NCBI GenBank assembly: GCA_964638245.1
Contig: CAZWZG010000103.1
Coordinates: forward strand, 1-10,865
From: CAZWZG01 sp964638245
Lineage (GTDB): Bacteria; Pseudomonadota; Alphaproteobacteria; Rhodobacterales; Rhodobacteraceae
Length of the DNA: 10,865 bases
Direction of reading: 5' to 3'
Every line of letters begins with the position of its first letter. Within the stretch, counting starts at the first letter, position 1. The position numbers and the translations under genes are program-made. Positions 6,886 to 10,865 of this stretch are shown piece after piece. Under the pieces are notes generated by a model. It saw only the letters and a program-made list of their open reading frames with translations, was not told where the DNA came from and made no database searches.

Positions 6886-7827
6886 ATGCCGCTCAAGGTC
6901 GCATTCCAGATGGACCCGATTGAGCATGTCGACATCAATGCCGACAGCTCATTCCGTCTCGCTGAAGCAGCGCAGGCACGAGGACATACGGTTTTTGTCT
7001 ATGAACCCGATCATCTGTCCTACCAGTCCGGGCGCATCATGGCACGTGGCCGCCATGTCGATCTGAAACGCGAGCAGGGTAATCACGCAACTTTCGGCGA
7101 TTGGCGTGAGATCGATCTGGTCACGCTGGACGTCGTCTGGCTGCGCCAGGATCCTCCGTTTGACATGAGTTACATCACCACCACGCACTTGCTGGAGCGT
7201 CTTGGTGAAGACGTCTTGGTCGTCAATGACCCCAACTGGGTCCGCAATGCTCCTGAGAAGCTGTTTGTTCTGAACTATCCGCAATTGATGCCCCCAACGG
7301 CCATCGCGCGCGATCTTGAGACGCTGAAGGCGTTTCGCGCAGAGTATGGCGATGTGATCGTGAAACCGCTTTTCGGCAACGGGGGCGCGGGCGTGTTCAG
7401 GCTCAAGCCAGATGACACAAACCTTGCCAGCCTTCATGAGATGTTCGCCGCCGCCTCGCGGGAGCCCTTGATGATCCAGCAGTTCCTGCCCGATGTCTCG
7501 GCAGGCGATAAGCGGATCATCCTTGTGGACGGCGAGCCCGTCGGCGCCATCAACCGCGTCCCGGCTGCGGGTGAGACACGTTCGAACATGCACGTGGGCG
7601 GGCGACCCGAGAAGTCGGAACTGACCGAGCGCGACATCGAAATCTGCGCAACGATCGGCCCGGACCTCAAGCGCATGGGCCAAGTCTTTGTCGGCATCGA
7701 TGTCATTGGTGACTACCTGACCGAAATCAACGTCACCTCGCCCACTGGCATTCAAGAACTTGAGCGGTTCGATGGGACCGACATCGCGGGTCAGATTTGG
7801 GACGTCATTGAAGGCAAGCTCGCCTAA
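6886..7827 (+). CDS. gshB: Glutathione synthetase GshB
   Basis: GshB joins gamma-glutamylcysteine and glycine with ATP to make glutathione, the second step of the pathway, in the cytoplasm. The 313-residue length is typical of bacterial GshB. Landmarks: MDP at 9-11 and RLAEAAQARGHTVFVYEP at 24-41 in the N-terminal domain; LRQDPPFD at 86-93; the ATP-grasp loop VKPLFGNGGAGVFR at 159-172; FLPDVSAGDKRI at 200-211; RVPAAGETRSNMHVGG at 224-239 around the active site; and EINVTSPTGIQE at 280-291, whose Glu and Asn bind magnesium. The start is set by a near-perfect ribosome-binding site. Placement behind rsmI-yraN is a familiar alphaproteobacterial order. Its TAA overlaps the comM stop on the other strand, and no terminator separates the two genes. 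Confidence 0.97.
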   Translation: MPLKVAFQMDPIEHVDINADSSFRLAEAAQARGHTVFVYEPDHLSYQSGRIMARGRHVDLKREQGNHATFGDWREIDLVTLDVVWLRQDPPFDMSYITTTHLLERLGEDVLVVNDPNWVRNAPEKLFVLNYPQLMPPTAIARDLETLKAFRAEYGDVIVKPLFGNGGAGVFRLKPDDTNLASLHEMFAAASREPLMIQQFLPDVSAGDKRIILVDGEPVGAINRVPAAGETRSNMHVGGRPEKSELTERDIEICATIGPDLKRMGQVFVGIDVIGDYLTEINVTSPTGIQELERFDGTDIAGQIWDVIEGKLA

Positions 7828-9335
7828 ACCGCGCGCATGCCGGTCCGCAACCCAACCGCTTCGGCGATGTGATCGCGCTTTACTGTCGCCTCTTGCGCAA
7901 GGTCGGCGATCGTGCGCGCCACACGCATCACGCGGTGATAGGCCCGCGCGGAAAACGCATAAGTGTCAGCCGCCTGACGCAAAAAGGCCTGCCCTTCTTC
8001 ATCGGGCCGCGCCACCTCTTCCAAAAGTTCGCCCTCTGCGTCCGCGTTGACGTTGACGCCGGAAATACCCTCGAATCGCGCGCGCTGGAGCGCTCTTGCA
8101 CCGGCGACGCGATCGGCGATGACTTCCGAGGTGTCTCCATCCGCGGGAAGGTCAAGGTCCGTGAACTGGAGGGGCGGCACTTCGATCTGTATGTCGAAGC
8201 GATCCATCAGAGGTCCCGAAATCCGACCCAAGTAATCCTGCCCGCAGATCGGCGCGCGCGAGCAGGCGCGTCCGGCATCAAACATGTGGCCGCATTTGCA
8301 GGGATTGGCCGCCGCGACAAGCATGAAGCGGCTGGGATAGCGCACATGAGCGTTCGCACGGCTGACCACGACCTCTCCTGTCTCAACCGGCTGGCGCAAC
8401 GTTTCGAGCACATTGCGCGAGAACTCCGGAAACTCGTCCATGAACAAAACGCCGTTGTGGGCCAAGGAGATTTCACCGGGGAGTGCCGACTTTCCGCCAC
8501 CGACGATCGCGGCCATTGAAGCCGTATGGTGGGGCTCGCGAAATGGCGATTGGCGCGAAATACCGCCTTCACTCAACACGCCCGAGCGTGAATGGATCAT
8601 CGACGTTTCGAGCGCTTCAGTCGGGGTCAATTGGGGCAAGATACCCGGCAGACGCGCCGCCATCATCGATTTGCCAGACCCTTGAGTGCCCACCAGAATG
8701 ACGTGGTGCCGCCCCGCAGCGGCTATTTCGAGCGCGCGTTTCGCCGTTTCCTGACCCTTCACATCTCGAAAATCCTTGTGCGTGCCCGGCACCTCGATCT
8801 TGCCGGGCTGCGCAGGTTCGAGCGGGTTGCGTCCGGTCAGGTGAGACACAAGCCGCCCAAGCGATGAGGCGGCCAAAACTGCCGTGGCATCGACCCAGGC
8901 CGCCTCTGGCCCCGAGGAGGCAGGGCAAAGCAGTTGCCGGTCATGTTCTGCGGCGGCCACCGCCGCGGGCAGCGCGCCCGACACCGGCACAAGGCGGCCA
9001 TCCAGCGAAAGTTCTCCAATCGAAACAACGCCTTCCACCGCATCCGCCGGTAGCACACCAATCGCCGCAAGCAGCGAAAGCGCAATCGGAAGGTCGAAAT
9101 GAGAGCCCTCCTTTGGCAAATCCGCAGGCGACAGGTTCACGGTTATGCGCCGAGAAGGAAGGGCGATGGACAGCGACGCCAAAGCCGCGCGCACGCGTTC
9201 CTTGGCCTCTGACACGGCCTTGTCTGGAAGGCCGACGATCGTGAAGCCTGGCACACCGGCCGACAACGCGCATTGCACCTCGATCATCAGGGCATCTAGC
9301 CCCTGAAAGGCCACGGTATATGATTTCGCCGTCAT
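7824..9335 (-). CDS. comM: ComM / YifB family Mg-chelatase-like AAA+ ATPase
   Basis: ComM-type proteins are cytoplasmic AAA+ hexamers; Vibrio ComM is a helicase promoting branch migration when imported DNA is integrated. The 503-residue product has the usual length. Domains in order: an N-terminal S5/Lon-protease-like (ChlI) domain from about 18 to 140 (GVPGFTIVGLPDKAVSEA, NLSPADLPKEGSHFDLPIA); the AAA+ core with DVKGQETAKRALEIAAAG at 191-208; Walker A GTQGSGKS at 216-223; PHHTAS at 268-273; Walker B VLFMDEFPEF at 296-305; a cysteine cluster NPCKCG at 344-349 plus C358 and C364; and GPLMDRFD at 374-381; then a C-terminal helical domain. Walker A is usually GPPGSGK(T/S); here TQ replaces PP, but the catalytic Gly, Lys and Ser remain. 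The ATG at 9335 follows AGGG by eight bases. The gene is convergent with gshB and divergent from rpoH. Confidence 0.94.
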   Translation of the reverse strand: MTAKSYTVAFQGLDALMIEVQCALSAGVPGFTIVGLPDKAVSEAKERVRAALASLSIALPSRRITVNLSPADLPKEGSHFDLPIALSLLAAIGVLPADAVEGVVSIGELSLDGRLVPVSGALPAAVAAAEHDRQLLCPASSGPEAAWVDATAVLAASSLGRLVSHLTGRNPLEPAQPGKIEVPGTHKDFRDVKGQETAKRALEIAAAGRHHVILVGTQGSGKSMMAARLPGILPQLTPTEALETSMIHSRSGVLSEGGISRQSPFREPHHTASMAAIVGGGKSALPGEISLAHNGVLFMDEFPEFSRNVLETLRQPVETGEVVVSRANAHVRYPSRFMLVAAANPCKCGHMFDAGRACSRAPICGQDYLGRISGPLMDRFDIQIEVPPLQFTDLDLPADGDTSEVIADRVAGARALQRARFEGISGVNVNADAEGELLEEVARPDEEGQAFLRQAADTYAFSARAYHRVMRVARTIADLAQEATVKRDHIAEAVGLRTGMRAV

Positions 9336-9368
9336 CGGTCCCGCCCTGTCAGGATTCCCGAAAACGAA

Positions 9369-9399
9369 ATTAAAATTGTCAGAGTTTAGAATTCGTTAA
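9369..9399 (-). promoter_or_regulatory. CtrA-like box and possible -10 element upstream of comM
   Basis: On the minus strand 9399-9384 reads TTAA, seven bases, TAAAC, against the CtrA consensus TTAA-N7-TTAAC: one mismatch. The plus strand of the same site also gives a partial match (TTTA-N7-TTAA), so it is nearly symmetrical. Ten bases further toward comM is TTTAAT (9374-9369), one mismatch from a -10 box. The ATG lies about 34 bases beyond. An AT-rich region produces such matches by chance, so this is a candidate only. Confidence 0.35.
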
Positions 9400-9440
9400 T
9401 CGTTTGTCACGCAAGCAGGACGAAAAAATCGATAAAAAAA

Positions 9441-9469
9441 TGATCCGAACCGGGAAACGCTCCGTATCA
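9441..9469 (+). promoter_or_regulatory. Candidate RpoE(ChrR-type)-dependent promoter of rpoH
   Basis: TGATCC at 9441-9446 is identical to the -35 box of Rhodobacter sphaeroides RpoE promoters. Seventeen bases later is GTATCA (9464-9469) in the -10 position, which differs from the usual TAAGA-like box. An A-rich run directly upstream could act as an UP element. Transcription would begin near 9476, leaving a leader of about 50 bases. In R. sphaeroides the RpoHII gene is an RpoE target, which makes the placement meaningful. The -10 match is the weak part. Confidence 0.42.
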
Positions 9470-9509
9470 ACCTGCAAAAGACACCGCATGGCGTCATTCA
9501 GACCTTACC

Positions 9510-9515
9510 AGGGGG
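9510..9515 (+). promoter_or_regulatory. Ribosome-binding site of rpoH
   Basis: AGGGGG lies ten bases before the ATG at 9526 and supports that start. The earlier ATG at 9488 is out of frame and has no such site. Confidence 0.6.
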
Positions 9516-9525
9516 TGCGAGACAA

Positions 9526-10404
9526 ATGGCATTTGATGGGTTCTCTGACCAGACCATGTCGCGCAAGGCGATGAAGGCTGAACTGCTGGATGCAGAAACA
9601 GAGTTGAGACTTGCGTATGCATGGCGCGATGAGCGCGATGAAGAGGCGCTGCACCGACTGATCACAGCATACATGCGTCTTGCCATTTCGATGGCGTCCA
9701 AATTCCGCCGGTATGGCGCGCCCATGGGCGACCTTATTCAGGAAGCCTCGTTGGGTCTAATGAAAGCCGCCGATAAATTTGACCCCGACCGCGGCGTTCG
9801 TTTTTCGACTTACGCCGTCTGGTGGATCAAGGCGTCGATCCAGGATTTCGTTATGCGTAACTGGTCGATGGTGCGCACAGGGTCCACGGCAAGCCAGAAA
9901 TCGCTGTTCTTCAATATGCGCCGGGTTCAGGCGCGGCTTGAGCGCGAGGCACTTGCGCGGGGTGAAAACCTCGACAAGCACCAGATGCGCCAGATGATCG
10001 CCACTGAAGTCGGCGTTCCGCTGCATGACGTCGAGATGATGGAAGGCCGTCTTTCGGGTTCGGATTTCTCGCTCAACGCAACGCAGTCTTCCGACGAGGA
10101 TGGGCGCGAATGGATCGACACCTTGGAAGACGAAGGCGCTGTCCAGTCGGCAGATGTCGAAGACGCAAAAGATACCGACACGCTCCGCGAATGGCTTCTG
10201 ACAGCTCTGTCGGACCTCAATGAACGCGAGCGTTTTATCGTCACGGAACGCAAGCTACGCGACCAGCCTCGCACTCTCGAAAGCCTCGGCAACGAGTTGA
10301 ACCTGTCCAAAGAACGCGTTCGCCAGCTTGAGGCGGCAGCGTTTCAAAAGATGCGCAAGTCGCTTGAGGCGCAATCCTCGGAAGTGCACGAGTTTCTCGC
10401 TTAA
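9526..10404 (+). CDS. rpoH: RNA polymerase sigma-32 factor, RpoHII type
   Basis: An alternative sigma factor of the sigma-70 group 3 heat-shock class. The 292-residue product has region 2 at about 45-112 (LITAYMRLAISMASKF, DLIQEASLGLMKAADKFD, FSTYAVWWIKASIQDFVMRNW); the RpoH box as QKSLFFNMRRVQ at 124-135; and region 4 at about 225-280, with the helix-turn-helix TLESLGNELNLSKERVRQLE at 250-269. The N-terminus (MSRKAMKAELLDAETELRLA at 11-30) resembles the RpoHII paralogue of Rhodobacteraceae, not RpoHI, which begins with an NRYLQEIRKFP-like stretch. In R. sphaeroides RpoHII drives part of the singlet-oxygen and stress response and is switched on by RpoE, which fits the TGATCC element upstream. 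The paralogue call is from memory of the families; the sigma-32 call is secure. It is followed after 67 bases by coaBC. Confidence 0.95.
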   Translation: MAFDGFSDQTMSRKAMKAELLDAETELRLAYAWRDERDEEALHRLITAYMRLAISMASKFRRYGAPMGDLIQEASLGLMKAADKFDPDRGVRFSTYAVWWIKASIQDFVMRNWSMVRTGSTASQKSLFFNMRRVQARLEREALARGENLDKHQMRQMIATEVGVPLHDVEMMEGRLSGSDFSLNATQSSDEDGREWIDTLEDEGAVQSADVEDAKDTDTLREWLLTALSDLNERERFIVTERKLRDQPRTLESLGNELNLSKERVRQLEAAAFQKMRKSLEAQSSEVHEFLA

Positions 10405-10415
10405 GTCCCGTCGAC

Positions 10416-10444
10416 TTGCTCCTGACAGTTGGCGCGCGTAGAAC
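10416..10444 (+). promoter_or_regulatory. Possible internal promoter for coaBC
   Basis: TTGCTC (10416-10421), 17 bases, then TAGAAC (10439-10444): three of six and four of six matches to the housekeeping boxes with ideal spacing. Transcription would start near 10450-10452, inside the 5' arm of the hairpin described next. Matches of this quality occur by chance. Confidence 0.25.
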
Positions 10445-10470
10445 AGGGCTCTGTTTGAGCGGAGCCCTGT
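10443..10470 (+). terminator. Hairpin between rpoH and coaBC (terminator or translation-control stem)
   Basis: ACAGGGCTCTG (10443-10453) pairs with CGGAGCCCTGT (10460-10470) through 11 base pairs, one of them U-G, around a six-base loop (TTTGAG). It is the best hairpin I see in the non-coding sequence. It is not followed by a T-run; the next bases are CATGC, with the coaBC ATG at 10472. So it is either a terminator without a U-tract or an RNA stem that hides the coaBC ribosome-binding site. The structure is seen directly; the role is inference. Confidence 0.6.
10461..10464 (+). promoter_or_regulatory. Ribosome-binding site of coaBC, inside the hairpin
   Basis: GGAG lies seven bases before the ATG at 10472 and is the only good site available. 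All four bases are paired in the stem at 10443-10470 (with 10449-10452). Confidence 0.55.
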
Positions 10471-10471
10471 C

Positions 10472-10865
10472 ATGCTGAGCGGAAAGCGCATTCTTCTTGT
10501 GATCGGTGGCGGCGTGGCTGCCTTCAAGGCATTGGAATTGATCCGACTTTTCCGTGCACGAGGCGCAGCAGTGACGCCGGTTCTGACATCGGCAGCCCAG
10601 GAATTCGTGACACCACTATCCGCATCGGCGTTGGCGGCAGAGAAGGTCTACACGGACCTGTTTGATCTCACGGACGAGGCTGAGATGGGGCACATCGAGC
10701 TGTCCCGGTCTGCCGATCTGATCGTGGTCGCCCCTGCCACGGCGGACCTGATGGGCAAGATGGCGAACGGGACGGCAAACGATCTGGCATCGACAATCCT
10801 GATGGCCACCGACACCCGTGTCCTCATCGCGCCGGCGATGAATGTGCGAATGTGGGACCACCCTG
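10472..10865 (+). CDS. coaBC: CoaBC, bifunctional phosphopantothenoylcysteine decarboxylase / phosphopantothenate-cysteine ligase (5' part)
   Basis: The first 131 codons are in the window and run off its right edge with no stop. This is the N-terminal CoaC part, an FMN-dependent decarboxylase that turns 4'-phospho-N-pantothenoylcysteine into 4'-phosphopantetheine for coenzyme A synthesis. Visible motifs: KRILLVIGGGVAAFKALELI at about 5-24 (flavoprotein fold, FMN phosphate loop); HIELSRSADLIVVAPATADL at about 73-92, whose His is the likely catalytic base; MANGTANDLAST just after it; and the substrate-recognition motif PAMNVRMW at about 121-128, where the Asn binds the substrate carboxylate. 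The C-terminal ligase domain (CoaB) would lie beyond the window and is assumed from the family. The ATG at 10472 gives the usual N-terminus. It follows rpoH by 67 bases with a strong hairpin over its ribosome-binding site. Confidence 0.94.
   Translation, partial: MLSGKRILLVIGGGVAAFKALELIRLFRARGAAVTPVLTSAAQEFVTPLSASALAAEKVYTDLFDLTDEAEMGHIELSRSADLIVVAPATADLMGKMANGTANDLASTILMATDTRVLIAPAMNVRMWDHP

Larger units (their letters stand above)
9336..9525. promoter_or_regulatory. Divergent comM / rpoH regulatory spacer, AT-rich core
   Basis: This 190-base gap is the longest non-coding stretch in the window. Its middle (about 9361-9445) is strikingly AT-rich against GC-rich flanks, with A-runs at 9423-9428 and 9434-9440 forming a near-repeat (AAAAAATCGAT then AAAAAAATGATC). 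It holds a CtrA-like site facing comM, a TGATCC promoter-like element facing rpoH, and the rpoH ribosome-binding site, listed separately. I see no RNA gene or convincing small protein in it. Confidence 0.7.

Noticed and set aside
6949..7755. A 268-codon minus-strand open frame opposite gshB
   Set aside because: It is a complete shadow of gshB with no family motifs; the same compositional explanation applies.
7780..7880. A bidirectional terminator between gshB and comM
   Set aside because: Only short stems of about four base pairs are present and no T-run follows on either strand.
9488..9574. A 28-codon upstream frame overlapping the rpoH start
   Set aside because: There is no ribosome-binding site before its ATG and its composition is unremarkable; chance is the better explanation.
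1..10865. CRISPR arrays, tRNA or rRNA genes, insertion sequences, toxin-antitoxin or defence genes
   Set aside because: No spaced direct repeats, cloverleaf, transposase, terminal inverted repeats or defence domains were found; genes are contiguous, conserved and uniform in codon use.

Overview
The window is a chromosomal housekeeping region of an alphaproteobacterium, most likely of the Rhodobacteraceae (Roseobacter/Rhodobacter group). The signs are high GC with strongly GC-rich third codon positions, an RpoHII-type second heat-shock sigma factor, the alphaproteobacterial glnD-murJ pair, and family wording in RsmI, ComM and CoaBC that I recognise from this group. I see no mobile element, CRISPR array, tRNA, rRNA or defence island.

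Layout. (1) Positions 1-67 hold the last 21 codons of a rightward gene that runs convergently into murJ. (2) Positions 58-5526 form a leftward three-gene cluster whose order of transcription is an LpoA-like penicillin-binding-protein activator lipoprotein, glnD (PII uridylyltransferase) and murJ (lipid II flippase). Both junctions overlap, so translation is probably coupled. (3) Positions 5614-7827 are a rightward cluster, divergent from the lipoprotein: rsmI (16S rRNA C1402 2'-O-methyltransferase), a YraN/UPF0102 nuclease-fold protein, and gshB (glutathione synthetase). The rsmI / lpoA-like / yraN neighbourhood is also found in E. coli. (4) comM (YifB-type AAA+ protein) at 7824-9335 is leftward, and its stop codon overlaps that of gshB. 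(5) An AT-rich 190-base divergent spacer holds candidate control sites for comM and rpoH. (6) rpoH (RpoHII type, 9526-10404) is rightward and is followed by the first 131 codons of coaBC (10472 to the window end).

The genes serve envelope growth (LpoA-like, MurJ), nitrogen signalling (GlnD), ribosome modification (RsmI), thiol and oxidative-stress defence (GshB, RpoHII), DNA uptake and recombination (ComM) and coenzyme A synthesis (CoaBC).

I found no clearly new multi-gene system. The points most worth following are regulatory: a TGATCC-type promoter that could place rpoH under an RpoE/ChrR sigma factor; a CtrA-like site in front of comM, a gene needed for gene-transfer-agent reception in Rhodobacter capsulatus; and a strong hairpin that buries the coaBC ribosome-binding site, preceded by a possible promoter whose start point would delete one arm of the hairpin.
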